Shown here in pieces: positions 44,081 through 51,916 of a stretch of DNA of 64,000 bases. The notes beneath the pieces are model-generated. The model ran no database searches. It saw only the letters and a list, made by a program, of their open reading frames with translations, and had not been told where the DNA came from. Made by a program: the position numbers and the translations under genes. Source of the stretch: Modestobacter sp. VKM Ac-2986 (GTDB lineage: Bacteria > Actinomycetota > Actinomycetes > Mycobacteriales > Geodermatophilaceae); assembly GCF_026967795.1 (NCBI RefSeq), contig NZ_JAPVBH010000002.1, forward strand, positions 372,001-436,000. The letters are read 5' to 3'. Numbering within the stretch: the first letter of the stretch is position 1; each line of letters starts with the position of its first letter.

Positions 44081-44974
44081 TCAGTCGCTGAAGGCCGCCA
44101 CGATCCCCAGCACGGCCGGGCCGAGCAGGACGATGAACAGGGTCGGCAGGATGCACAGGATCAGCGGGAAGATCACCTTCACCGGGATCTGCATCGCCTT
44201 CTCCTCCGCGCGCTGACGGCGCTTGAGCCGCATCTCCTGCGCCTGGGTGCGCAGCACGTCGGCGATGGAGACCCCGTAGGCGTCGGCCTGGACGACGGCG
44301 CGGATGAAGCGGGCCAGGTCGGGGGCGCCGGTCCGCCCGGCCAGCGCCAGGTAGGCGTCCCGGCGGGGCTGGCCGACGGCGATGTCCTGCAGGGTGCGCA
44401 GCAGCTCCTCGGCCAGCGGGCCCGTGCCGTTCTTCGCCGCACGGGCCATCGCCGACTCGAAGCCCAGGCCGGCCTCGACGGCGATCGTCATCTGGTCGAG
44501 CGTGTCGGCCAGTTCGGCGTTGATCGCCTGCCGGCGCTCCTGGCCGCGGCTGTACAGCAGCAGCTCGGGGACGACGTGGGCGACCGCGGTGACCACGGCG
44601 ACCGTCAGCCAGATCAGCAGGGTCGGGCGGGCTGCGGCCACCAGCACGCCCAGCCCCGCGGCGATCGCGGGCAGCACCAGCTTGGCGGCCACCAGCCGCG
44701 GCAGCGGCCACGCCGCCGGGCGGCCGGCGGTGCCGGCCAGCCGGTCGAGCCGGGCGACCGTCCCGGCCGGGGTGAGCGCCCGGACGACGGCGCGCCCGAT
44801 GGCCGACCCCGACGGCGGCGCGACGACCACCCCGAGGTCCAGGTCCCGGGTCAGGTTCTGGCGCGTCCGGAGAACCGCCCCCGACGGGCGGGCCAGCAGC
44901 GCCCAGCCCAGGACCGGGACGGCGGAGGCGACCGCCACGGCGGCGGCCAGCACGAGCGGCGGGGTGGTGGTCAT
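44081..44974 (-). CDS. tadC: Tad pilus inner-membrane platform protein TadC
   Basis: 297 residues with the type II secretion F domain. Several transmembrane helices are present (N-terminal LVLAAAVAVASAVPVLGWAL; central LVLPAIAAGLGVLV; C-terminal VIFPLILCILPTLFIVLLGP). The cytoplasmic part carries LADTLDQMTIAVEAGLGFES and LRTQAQEMRLKRRQRAEEKA, characteristic of TadC. It partners with TadB in the pilus assembly platform driven by TadA. Start ATG at 44974 overlaps the tadB stop by one base. It is the last gene of the tad operon. Confidence 0.9.
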   Translation of the reverse strand: MTTTPPLVLAAAVAVASAVPVLGWALLARPSGAVLRTRQNLTRDLDLGVVVAPPSGSAIGRAVVRALTPAGTVARLDRLAGTAGRPAAWPLPRLVAAKLVLPAIAAGLGVLVAAARPTLLIWLTVAVVTAVAHVVPELLLYSRGQERRQAINAELADTLDQMTIAVEAGLGFESAMARAAKNGTGPLAEELLRTLQDIAVGQPRRDAYLALAGRTGAPDLARFIRAVVQADAYGVSIADVLRTQAQEMRLKRRQRAEEKAMQIPVKVIFPLILCILPTLFIVLLGPAVLGIVAAFSD

Positions 44975-45912
44975 CAGAAGGTGATCGCCACGGTCTTGCG
45001 CAGCCACAGGCCGCCGATGGTCATCATCACCGCGGCGACGGCCAGCATCGCCCAGCCGACCAGGCTCTCGGAGAACCCGGCCAGGTAGTCGGGGTTGGTC
45101 AGCGAGATGAAGCCGATGACCCCGAACGGCAGTGCCATGAGCACGACCGCCGACAGCTTGCCCTCGGCCGACAGCGCCTGCACCTGCCGGCGGATGGCGT
45201 TGCGCTCCCGGATGGTGTGCCCGACCGTGTCGAGCACCTCGGCGAGGTTCCCGCCCACCTCCCGGTGGATGGCGATGGCCTGGGCGACCCAGGTGAAGTC
45301 GTCGCTGGCCATCCGCGCGGCCACCTCCTCCAGCGCGTCGGCGAGGTCGCGCCCGACCCGGGTCTCGTTGACGATCCGGGTGAACTCCTCGGCCGTCGGC
45401 GAGGCCGCCTCGTGCGCCACCGAGTCCAGCGCCCGCAGCAGGCTGTGCCCGGCGCGGAGGCTGCTGGCCATCAGCTGCAACGAGTCGTCGAGCTGGTCGG
45501 CGAAGGCCGCCTGCCGGCGGCTGCACCGGACCCGGAGCAGCACCTTCGCGCCGAGCGGGCCGGCGAGGGCGAGCAGCACGGCCGGCAGCAGGCCCCCGAG
45601 CAGCGCGCCGAGCGTGCCCAGCCCCAGCGTGGTCAGCCCGGTGACCAGCACGAAGTCCGACAGCGAGGTCGTCATCCCGGCTCGTTCGAGCGCCGCCGTG
45701 CCGGCGGCGACCTTCCCGCGCCGGGTCAGCAGCCGGTCGACCGCAGCGCCGGCGGCCGCACCGGCGCCGGCCAGCGCGGACGCCGGCGGGGCGACCGAGG
45801 GGTCGAGCCGGCTCAGCGGCACGCGCCGGGGACCGGCCGGGAGCACGGCGAGGGCGACCAGCAGCAGCGCGGCCGTTCCCGACGCCAGGCCGAGGACCAG
45901 CAGCGGCGGCAT
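44974..45912 (-). CDS. tadB: Tad pilus inner-membrane platform protein TadB
   Basis: 312 residues, type II secretion F domain. LDDSLQLMASSLRAGHSLLRA, VGRDLADALEEVAARMASDD, GGNLAEVLDTVGHTIRERNA and the C-terminal hydrophobic helices match TadB. Overlaps tadA and tadC by single-base TGATG junctions, so the three are translationally coupled. TadB and TadC together form the membrane platform for Flp pilus assembly. Confidence 0.9.
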   Translation of the reverse strand: MPPLLVLGLASGTAALLLVALAVLPAGPRRVPLSRLDPSVAPPASALAGAGAAAGAAVDRLLTRRGKVAAGTAALERAGMTTSLSDFVLVTGLTTLGLGTLGALLGGLLPAVLLALAGPLGAKVLLRVRCSRRQAAFADQLDDSLQLMASSLRAGHSLLRALDSVAHEAASPTAEEFTRIVNETRVGRDLADALEEVAARMASDDFTWVAQAIAIHREVGGNLAEVLDTVGHTIRERNAIRRQVQALSAEGKLSAVVLMALPFGVIGFISLTNPDYLAGFSESLVGWAMLAVAAVMMTIGGLWLRKTVAITF

Positions 45913-47321
45913 CAGGACCAGCCCCGCGCCCGCGGGTCGTCGACGGCGCCGAAGACCCGCGGCGACAGCGTGATCCCCAGCTCGGTGAACCGGTCGGTGA
46001 ACCGCGGGCGGACCCCGGTCGGGACCGGCCGGCCCAGGAACCGGCCGGAGGCGTCGACGCCGGCGGCGAAGTCGAAGAGGAAGGCGTCCTGCAGGGTGAC
46101 CGTCTCCCCCTCCATGCCCTGCACCTCGGTGACGGCGGTGACCCGGCGGGTCCCGTCACGCAACCGGCTCAGCTGGACGATGACGTCGACGGCCGAGGCG
46201 ATCTGCTCGCGGATGGCCCGCAGCGGCAGGTCCATGCCGGCCATCAGGACGAGGGTCTCCAACCGGGCGATGGCGTCCCGCGGGGAGTTGGCGTGCACCG
46301 TCGACAGCGACCCGTCGTGCCCGGTGTTCATCGCCTGGAGCATGTCCAGGCTCTCCCCACCTCGGCACTCCCCCACCACGATGCGGTCCGGCCGCATGCG
46401 CAGCGAGTTGCGCACCAGGTCGCGGATGGTCACCGCGCCCTTGCCCTCGATGTTCGGGGGCCGGGACTCCAGCCGGACGACGTGGTCCTGCTGGAGCTGC
46501 AGCTCCACGGCGTCCTCGATCGTGACGATCCGCTCGCCGTCGGGGATGAAGGAGGAGAGCACGTTGAGCAGCGTGGTCTTCCCGGTGCCCGTGCCGCCGG
46601 AGACGATGACGTTGAGCCGGGCCTCGACGCAGGCGTGCAGCAGCTCGGCCATCTCCGGCGACAGCGTCCCGAAGCCGATCAGGTCCTCGACGCCGAACGG
46701 GTCCTTGGCGAACTTGCGGATGGTCAGGGTGGAGCCGCTGAAGGCCAGCGGCGGGATGATCGCGTTCACCCGGGACCCGTCGGCCAGCCGGGCGTCCACC
46801 AGCGGGGAGGACTCGTCGATGCGGCGGCCGACCCGGGAGACGATCCGGTCGATGACCCGGCGCAGGTGCTCCTCGGAGGTGAACCGGGAGCTGGTGCGGG
46901 TCAGCTTGCCGTTCTGCTCGACGTAGATCGAGTCCGGCCCGTTGGCCATGATCTCGGTGACCGTCGGGTCGTCCAGCAGCCGCTGCAGCGGTCCGAACCC
47001 GAGCACGTCGTCGGCCAGCTCGGCGGTCAGCCGCTGCCGCTCCTCGCTGCTCAGCGGCACCTTCTCGGCCTCGACCACCTCGTCGAGCTCGCCCAGCACG
47101 ATCGCCCGCAGCGCCTCCTCGCTCAGGCTGGGGTCGTTCATCCGGCTGCCCATGCGCTCGAAGAGCGCCTTCCCGACCCGGTCCTTCAACCGGGTCAGGG
47201 CGTCGTTGGGCGCAGGCGCGACGGGTCCGGCAGGCAGCACCGGCGCCGCCGGTGCTGTGACGCCCACGGGGGCGAGCGGGGGCAGACCCCGGGCGACCTC
47301 GAGCCGGTGTGCGAGGTTCAT
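45912..47321 (-). CDS. tadA: Tad pilus assembly ATPase TadA/CpaF
   Basis: Secretion ATPase that drives Flp pilin assembly. 469 residues from the ATG at 47321. N-terminal Ala/Pro-rich linker, then a helical N-domain (LGELDEVVEAEKVPLSSEER) and the CpaF core. Walker A is IVSGGTGTGKTTLLN (about residues 249-263), Asp box VTIEDAVELQL, Walker B RIVVGECRGGESLD, His box AMNTGHDGSLSTVHAN. All catalytic motifs are intact. Single-base overlaps with the flanking genes. Confidence 0.96.
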   Translation of the reverse strand: MNLAHRLEVARGLPPLAPVGVTAPAAPVLPAGPVAPAPNDALTRLKDRVGKALFERMGSRMNDPSLSEEALRAIVLGELDEVVEAEKVPLSSEERQRLTAELADDVLGFGPLQRLLDDPTVTEIMANGPDSIYVEQNGKLTRTSSRFTSEEHLRRVIDRIVSRVGRRIDESSPLVDARLADGSRVNAIIPPLAFSGSTLTIRKFAKDPFGVEDLIGFGTLSPEMAELLHACVEARLNVIVSGGTGTGKTTLLNVLSSFIPDGERIVTIEDAVELQLQQDHVVRLESRPPNIEGKGAVTIRDLVRNSLRMRPDRIVVGECRGGESLDMLQAMNTGHDGSLSTVHANSPRDAIARLETLVLMAGMDLPLRAIREQIASAVDVIVQLSRLRDGTRRVTAVTEVQGMEGETVTLQDAFLFDFAAGVDASGRFLGRPVPTGVRPRFTDRFTELGITLSPRVFGAVDDPRARGWS

Positions 47322-48511
47322 CAGGACGCCGCCCGGTGCTTGGCCCGGTGCCCGGTGGGGCTGACCAGCGGGGTGGCCGCGAAGCGGGACACCAGGCGGC
47401 GCAGCTCCTTGGTCATCGGGTCCCGGCGTCCGCTCTCCAGCAGCGGCACACCCTGGTTGGTCGAGGCGGGCACGGCCGACGAGCGCGGCAGGACGACGTC
47501 CACGCCGGTGCCGATCGTGGTCTCGACGTCCCGGACGGACAGCCCGCCCTTCGGGTCGGCGAAGTTCATGACCACGTGCCGTCCGGCCGGGATCATGCAC
47601 AGCTCGCGCAGGACGTCGAGCTCCTTGCGCAGCCCGCGGACGCCGGGCACGTCCATGCTGCTGAGCATCACGACGTCGCTGGACCGGTCCAGGGCGGCCA
47701 GTGTCTGCTCGGACAGCCCCGGCGCGGTGTCGACGACGACGTAGCGGAACTCGCGCGCGAGCAGCGCCAGCAGGCGGCTGACGTCGGCGGCGGTGACGGT
47801 GTCCCCGGCGGCCGGTGACTCTGAGCCGCAGACGGCGTACAGCCCGCTGGGGTGCTGGGTCAGGAAGGTCTTGAGCACCATGGTGTCCTGCGCCGCCGGC
47901 CCCGCGACGGCGTCGGGCAGGCTGTACTCGGGCACGAGACCGAGTGCGGAGGCCACGTCGCCGAACTGCACGTCCAGGTCCACGAGCACCGTGGACTGGG
48001 GTGCCGAGGAGGTCAGCCCGATGGCCAGGTTGGTGGCGATGGTGGTCTTGCCCACCCCGCCCTTGGGCGAGGCGACGGTGATGACCCGGCCGGTGTAGCG
48101 CGCGGAGTCCTCGACCGGGCGCAGGACCCGGCGGCGACCGGCCGCGGCCAGCGCCGCGCGTTCGATCGAGGCACGGATCTCGGCGGCGTCCGAGGCCGGG
48201 TCGAGCAGGTCGCGGATGCCGGCGCGCATGGCCGCCTGCAGCAGCGCCGGGTCGGGCCGGGCGAGGAGCAGGACGCTGATGCCGGGGCACTGCACGTCCA
48301 GCCGCGTGGCCAGTCCCAGCACCTGCTCGGCGGCGGCGTCGGGTCCGATGACCAGCACCTCCGGCAGCTCGCCGTCCACCAGCTGCTCGAACAGCCGGGC
48401 CGGGTCGCCGGGGAGCCGGCCGGCGGGGAGCACCTGCAGGTCCCCGTCGACGGCCGCGCCCACCCGCTGGGCGAGCTCCGCGCCTGCGGCGGCCAGCACG
48501 ACTCGGCTCAT
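47321..48511 (-). CDS. cpaE: Tad pilus ParA/MinD-like localisation ATPase CpaE/TadZ
   Basis: 396 residues. The N-terminus is a receiver-like domain (VLVIGPDAAAEQVLGLATRL, ISVLLLARPDPALLQAAMRA). The C-terminal ParA-type ATPase has the deviant Walker A ITVASPKGGVGKTTIATNLA, the switch FGDVASALG and YVVVDTAPGLSEQT. In other bacteria TadZ places the pilus machine at the pole. Start overlaps the upstream gene's stop as ATGA. Confidence 0.92.
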   Translation of the reverse strand: MSRVVLAAAGAELAQRVGAAVDGDLQVLPAGRLPGDPARLFEQLVDGELPEVLVIGPDAAAEQVLGLATRLDVQCPGISVLLLARPDPALLQAAMRAGIRDLLDPASDAAEIRASIERAALAAAGRRRVLRPVEDSARYTGRVITVASPKGGVGKTTIATNLAIGLTSSAPQSTVLVDLDVQFGDVASALGLVPEYSLPDAVAGPAAQDTMVLKTFLTQHPSGLYAVCGSESPAAGDTVTAADVSRLLALLAREFRYVVVDTAPGLSEQTLAALDRSSDVVMLSSMDVPGVRGLRKELDVLRELCMIPAGRHVVMNFADPKGGLSVRDVETTIGTGVDVVLPRSSAVPASTNQGVPLLESGRRDPMTKELRRLVSRFAATPLVSPTGHRAKHRAAS

Positions 48512-49251
48512 GACAGGTCCTCTCGGTACACGTTGCCCGGGGTGATGACCTCGGTGCCCTCCAGGTCGGCGTCCGCCGGCTCCAGTGCGAGCCAGAGGGT
48601 GCCGTGCTCGGCGCCGAAGACGACCTGCTCGGCCTCCCGCACGGGCAGGGCCAGGGTGACCAGCAGGCTGGCGCTGGGCGCCGGGCTGCCGGCGGAGGCG
48701 GTCTCGGTGCCGGCCTCGGCCCCGCTGACGGCCGGCGCCGGCGCTCCCTGGACCTGGGTGACCAGCACCCGGTCCAGGGTGGCGTGCGTCGTCGGCGTCG
48801 CGAAGGAGATGAGGACGCCCACCTCGTCCCCGGCCACGAGCCGCCCGCCGACCGCCCGTTGGGGCTCCAGCAGGACGCTGACCTCAGCGAGCCCCTCGGG
48901 GACGGCGACCGTCCCGGGCGTCTGCAGGCTCTCCGGTGCGGCGAAGCGGCCGGCCAGGAGCTGCTCCCCGGGCTGGAGGTCGGTGACGGCCACCTGGCCG
49001 GTCAGGTCCGCCAGGTCGGTGACCCGGCCGGGCACGGCGGCCACCGCCGGCAGCTCCTCGGTGCGGACCAGCGCGGCCAGCTCCGCGACCGGGGTGCCGG
49101 CGGCGACGGGCTCGGCGACCACGAGCACCTGCACGGTCGCCATGCCGGCCATGGCCCGCTGGTCGGCCCCGCGGGCGTAGGTCACCAGGACCACGCTGCC
49201 CAGCACGGCCAGGACGAGCGCCGCCGCGGCGGCGAGGAGACGACGTCTCAC
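48508..49251 (-). CDS. cpaB: Pilus assembly protein CpaB/RcpC-like (SAF domain)
   Basis: 247 residues from a GTG at 49251. N-terminal membrane anchor (RRRLLAAAAALVLAVLGSVV) followed by a SAF-type domain (VLVVAEPVAAGTPVAELAAL, TGQVAVTDLQPGEQLLAGRF) and a C-terminal strand-rich region (VSVLLEPQRAVGGRLVAGDE, VGVLISF). It acts on the outside of the membrane in Flp biogenesis. No secretin partner exists here, as expected for a monoderm organism. It lies 12 bases behind the TadG-like gene. Confidence 0.88.
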   Translation of the reverse strand: MRRRLLAAAAALVLAVLGSVVLVTYARGADQRAMAGMATVQVLVVAEPVAAGTPVAELAALVRTEELPAVAAVPGRVTDLADLTGQVAVTDLQPGEQLLAGRFAAPESLQTPGTVAVPEGLAEVSVLLEPQRAVGGRLVAGDEVGVLISFATPTTHATLDRVLVTQVQGAPAPAVSGAEAGTETASAGSPAPSASLLVTLALPVREAEQVVFGAEHGTLWLALEPADADLEGTEVITPGNVYREDLS

Positions 49252-49262
49252 GGTCGGCGCTC

Positions 49263-50228
49263 CTATCGGATCAGTCGGAGGACGGAGGCCCCGAGGGAGG
49301 GGCCGTCGGGGGTGTACGTGAAGCGCTCGGAGAGGTCGACGTAGCGCACGAAGTGGCCGGCGATGCAGCGGTCGTTGCCCGAGCATGGCGCCGGGCTGGT
49401 GCGGAACTGGCCGCTGCCGAGGTGGTAGCCGGTGATCTTGAAGGCCGCGTAGCCGTGCACGTGGTACCAGGCGTTGCTGCCGGTCGCGCCGGCGTCGTCG
49501 AACAGCGGGAGCAGCACGACCCGGCCGAGCTGGGCGGAGAAGTCGGCACTGGTGCACACCGACGGGACCGAGTTCCCGGTCGAGGAGGCGAGGCGCTGGT
49601 TGCGCGCGGAGGTCGCCTGGCACCTGCCCGGGTCGGTGTCCAGGTAGGCGAAGCCGCCGGGGACGGCGTTGCCGGAGCGACCCGTGCACCCGGTCCCGTC
49701 GGTCTTGGTGAACCGGATGGTCGCCGGCGTGGTGCTCGACAGCCCACCCACCTGCTGGGTGAAGGCGCAGACGGAGAAGGTGATCGGCAGGACCGCCGTC
49801 CCCCCACCCGGGGCACCCCACGCCACGGTGGCCAAGGCCGACACCGCCGTCGAGTCGTGGCCCAGCACCGGCGCGAACCAGTGCTCGACGGGGGTGCTCC
49901 CCCTCACCGTGACGCGCATCGGGCTGCTGAGCAGGACCGGCGGCGCAGCCACGGCGGCATCGTCGTTGGCGGCGACCATGGCCCGGGCGGTCGCCGCCAT
50001 GTCCCCGCAGGCGCCGCGCGCGCAGTCCTGGGCCACCGCGAGGGCGGCGGCGTCCGCGGCGACCTGCAGCCTGGCGCGCTCGGCGTACAGCGCGCCGATG
50101 TCGACGGCGACAGCGGCGAAGCCGAGCATCGGCACCATGAGCAGGGACAGCACGACGGCGGCAGCACCGCGCTCCCCCGAGAGCCGGGACCGCAGGCGAC
50201 GGGCCAGCGCACGGGTCAGCCGTTGCAC
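49263..50228 (-). CDS. TadG-like pseudopilin/pilus-assembly protein
   Basis: 321 residues from a GTG at 50228, 13 bases overlapping tadE. N-terminal basic segment and pilin-like helix (RGAAAVVLSLLMVPMLGFAA, VAVDIGALYAERARLQVAAD) match the Flp TadE/TadG-type PF13400 family. The large extracytoplasmic region contains eight or more cysteines (CARGAC, CAFTQ, GTGC, CQATS, PCSGNDRC), suggesting disulfide-bonded structure or surface exposure. It may sit at the pilus tip or anchor the fibre. The N-terminus lacks the basic/Gly prepilin cleavage context of Flp. Confidence 0.85.
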   Translation of the reverse strand: MQRLTRALARRLRSRLSGERGAAAVVLSLLMVPMLGFAAVAVDIGALYAERARLQVAADAAALAVAQDCARGACGDMAATARAMVAANDDAAVAAPPVLLSSPMRVTVRGSTPVEHWFAPVLGHDSTAVSALATVAWGAPGGGTAVLPITFSVCAFTQQVGGLSSTTPATIRFTKTDGTGCTGRSGNAVPGGFAYLDTDPGRCQATSARNQRLASSTGNSVPSVCTSADFSAQLGRVVLLPLFDDAGATGSNAWYHVHGYAAFKITGYHLGSGQFRTSPAPCSGNDRCIAGHFVRYVDLSERFTYTPDGPSLGASVLRLIR

Positions 50229-50611
50229 CGCATGACCCCCGTTCCGCTGAGTGTGAGACCGGATCCGAAGAAGCCGGTGAGGTAGGGCATCCGGTAGGTG
50301 ATCGTGACCCGGACGTTCGTGGGGGTCACGGACTGCGGGCAGGCCGTCGGGCTGACGACGATCTGGGCGTCGGTGATCGCCGGGGAGAGGGTGTCGGCCG
50401 CGTTCCGGACGGTCCCGCGCGCGGCGGCCGGGTCGTTCTGCAGGGCCATGACCCGCACGCCCTCCCGGGCGGCGGCCGACAGGGTGCCCTGCACGCGGTA
50501 GGCGTGGCTGAACTCGACGATGCCGAGCACCAGCAGGACCAGCAGCGGCACGATCAGCGCGAACTCGACTGCGCTGGCGCCGCGCTCGTCCCCGAGTCGT
50601 CGTCCGGCCAT
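50216..50611 (-). CDS. tadE: Minor pilin-like protein TadE
   Basis: 131 residues from the ATG at 50611. The N-terminus LGDERGASAVEFALIVPLLV with a Glu five residues into the helix is the TadE type III prepilin signal. A soluble domain follows (LSAAAREGVRVMALQNDPAA, VRVTITYRMPYLTGFFGS). It is probably a minor pilin processed by the peptidase at 51109. Overlaps the TadG-like gene by 13 bases. Confidence 0.9.
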   Translation of the reverse strand: MAGRRLGDERGASAVEFALIVPLLVLLVLGIVEFSHAYRVQGTLSAAAREGVRVMALQNDPAAARGTVRNAADTLSPAITDAQIVVSPTACPQSVTPTNVRVTITYRMPYLTGFFGSGLTLSGTGVMRCNG

Positions 50612-50697
50612 GGCCACCTCCCTGTGGGTGCAGCGACGCGGCGGCCCCGTGCGAGGCCGCCGCGCCGGCAGCTGCTGCTCGGTCCAGCGGCGGTGGG

Positions 50698-50913
50698 TCA
50701 GCCCGCCGCCGGAGCCGCGGGCAGCTCGTCGGAGACGTCGGTGAACAGGGCCTCGAGCTGCGTGCCGAGGAGGGCGACCGCGGCGATGATGGCGACGGCG
50801 ATGAGCCCGACGAGCAGGCCGTACTCGACGGCGGTGGCGCCCTTCTCCTCGCGCTTGAGCCGGTCGGCGGCGACGGAGACGAAGCTGGACAGGGTGGCGT
50901 AGAAGGCGATCAC
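50698..50913 (-). CDS. flp: Flp family major pilin
   Basis: 71 residues from a GTG at 50913 (GGGAG upstream). The prepilin signal KREEKG, followed by ATAVEYGLLVGLIAVAII with Glu5 of the mature part, is the Flp class signature; cleavage is expected after the Gly. A short Ala/Pro-rich C-terminus completes it. It is the first gene of the tad operon, 86 bases before tadE, and the main fibre subunit. The upstream 195 bases contain a strong hairpin at 51006-51038. Confidence 0.92.
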   Translation of the reverse strand: MIAFYATLSSFVSVAADRLKREEKGATAVEYGLLVGLIAVAIIAAVALLGTQLEALFTDVSDELPAAPAAG

Positions 50914-51005
50914 GACTGCTCCCGAGAGGTGTGTGCCGGCTGGAGCGCGTCGGGTGAGGCGTCCTTGCGGCTGCTCCCAGACCATGCGGGTCCTGTGACC
51001 GGGAT

Positions 51006-51038
51006 GACCCCGGCATGCCCTCGTCAGGGCGCCGGGTC
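51006..51038 (-). promoter_or_regulatory. Stable stem-loop in the flp leader region
   Basis: Nested arms GACCCCGGC (51006-51014) with GCCGGGTC (51031-51038), and GCCCT (51017-51021) with AGGGC (51026-51030), around a CGTC loop. It lies about 90-125 bases upstream of the flp start on the minus strand. No known riboswitch consensus was matched. It may be an attenuator or an mRNA stabiliser. Confidence 0.45.
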
Positions 51039-51108
51039 CATCCTCCCGAGGCGTAGAGCCCGAATCTGGTCACCGTGAGTAGCTGACCTTGTTACGGAGA
51101 GATGTCCA

Positions 51109-51774
51109 TCAGGACAACGGCAGGGACATCGCCAGCGCCGCCCCCACGATCATCGCGGGCCCGAAGGGCAGTGCGTCACCGCGGCCCACCCGCCGGACGG
51201 CCAGCAGGACGAGTGCCACGGCAGCCTGGACGACGAAGCCGGCGAGCGTCCCGAGGAGCACCGCGTCCCAGCCCAGCCACCCGAGGTGCAGGCCGAGCAG
51301 CGCCGCCAGCTTGACGTCGCCCATGCCCAGACCGCCGGGCGAGACCAGGGCCAGGGCCAGGTACACGACGAACAGGACGGCGGCCGCCGCCAGGGCGCGC
51401 AGCAGGGTGGACCAGTCCCCCGTCACGGCGGCTGCTCCGGACAGGAGGAGCACCCCCGCCCCGAGCGCCGGCAGCACCACGCGGTCGGGGAGGAGCTGGT
51501 GCCGGGCGTCGACCAGGACGAGCAGGACGCAGACAGCCACCAGCACCAGGTGGGCGGGCACGGCCGCGGTCACCCCGAGACGGACCACGACCAGACCGCA
51601 GAGCGTCGCGGTCACGAGCTCCAGCAGCGGAGGGCGCAGCGCGCGGCGTCCCGGCCGCAGCAGGTCGACCGCCCGGGCCCCGGACGGCCAGGGGAAGCGC
51701 CCCGCGGCCCGGTCCACCGCCGTCCCGGCCACCAGGCCCAGCAGCGCGGCGGCCGCTGCGGCCAGCAGCGTCAC
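51109..51774 (-). CDS. Prepilin peptidase (A24 family, TadV/CpaA-like)
   Basis: Cleaves Flp and TadE-like prepilins at the membrane. 221 residues from a GTG at 51774; an in-frame GTG at 51876 would add 34 low-complexity residues and was judged unlikely. Six or so transmembrane helices. Both catalytic aspartates are visible in VDARHQLLPDRV and GGLGMGDVKLAAL (the GxGD motif). The cytoplasmic methylase-type zinc domain of longer PilD proteins is absent, as in TadV. It lies just upstream of flp on the same strand. Confidence 0.9.
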   Translation of the reverse strand: MTLLAAAAAALLGLVAGTAVDRAAGRFPWPSGARAVDLLRPGRRALRPPLLELVTATLCGLVVVRLGVTAAVPAHLVLVAVCVLLVLVDARHQLLPDRVVLPALGAGVLLLSGAAAVTGDWSTLLRALAAAAVLFVVYLALALVSPGGLGMGDVKLAALLGLHLGWLGWDAVLLGTLAGFVVQAAVALVLLAVRRVGRGDALPFGPAMIVGAALAMSLPLS

Positions 51775-51916
51775 CGCGCCCTGCCGGAGTCGCTGCCTCT
51801 GCCCACGACCGCGACCCTGACACGCGACCCCGGCGGTCGCGTCGGTCCCCTGCCCGTCCGGGTGATGTCCCGGCACCGGACTTCACCGCACCGGCCCGCG
51901 ACCCGATCACTGCTGC

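Noticed and set aside
50914-51005. c-di-GMP-I riboswitch in the flp leader
   Set aside because: The GCAAACC and GGACGCAAAGCC landmarks could not be found; only an unrelated hairpin is present.
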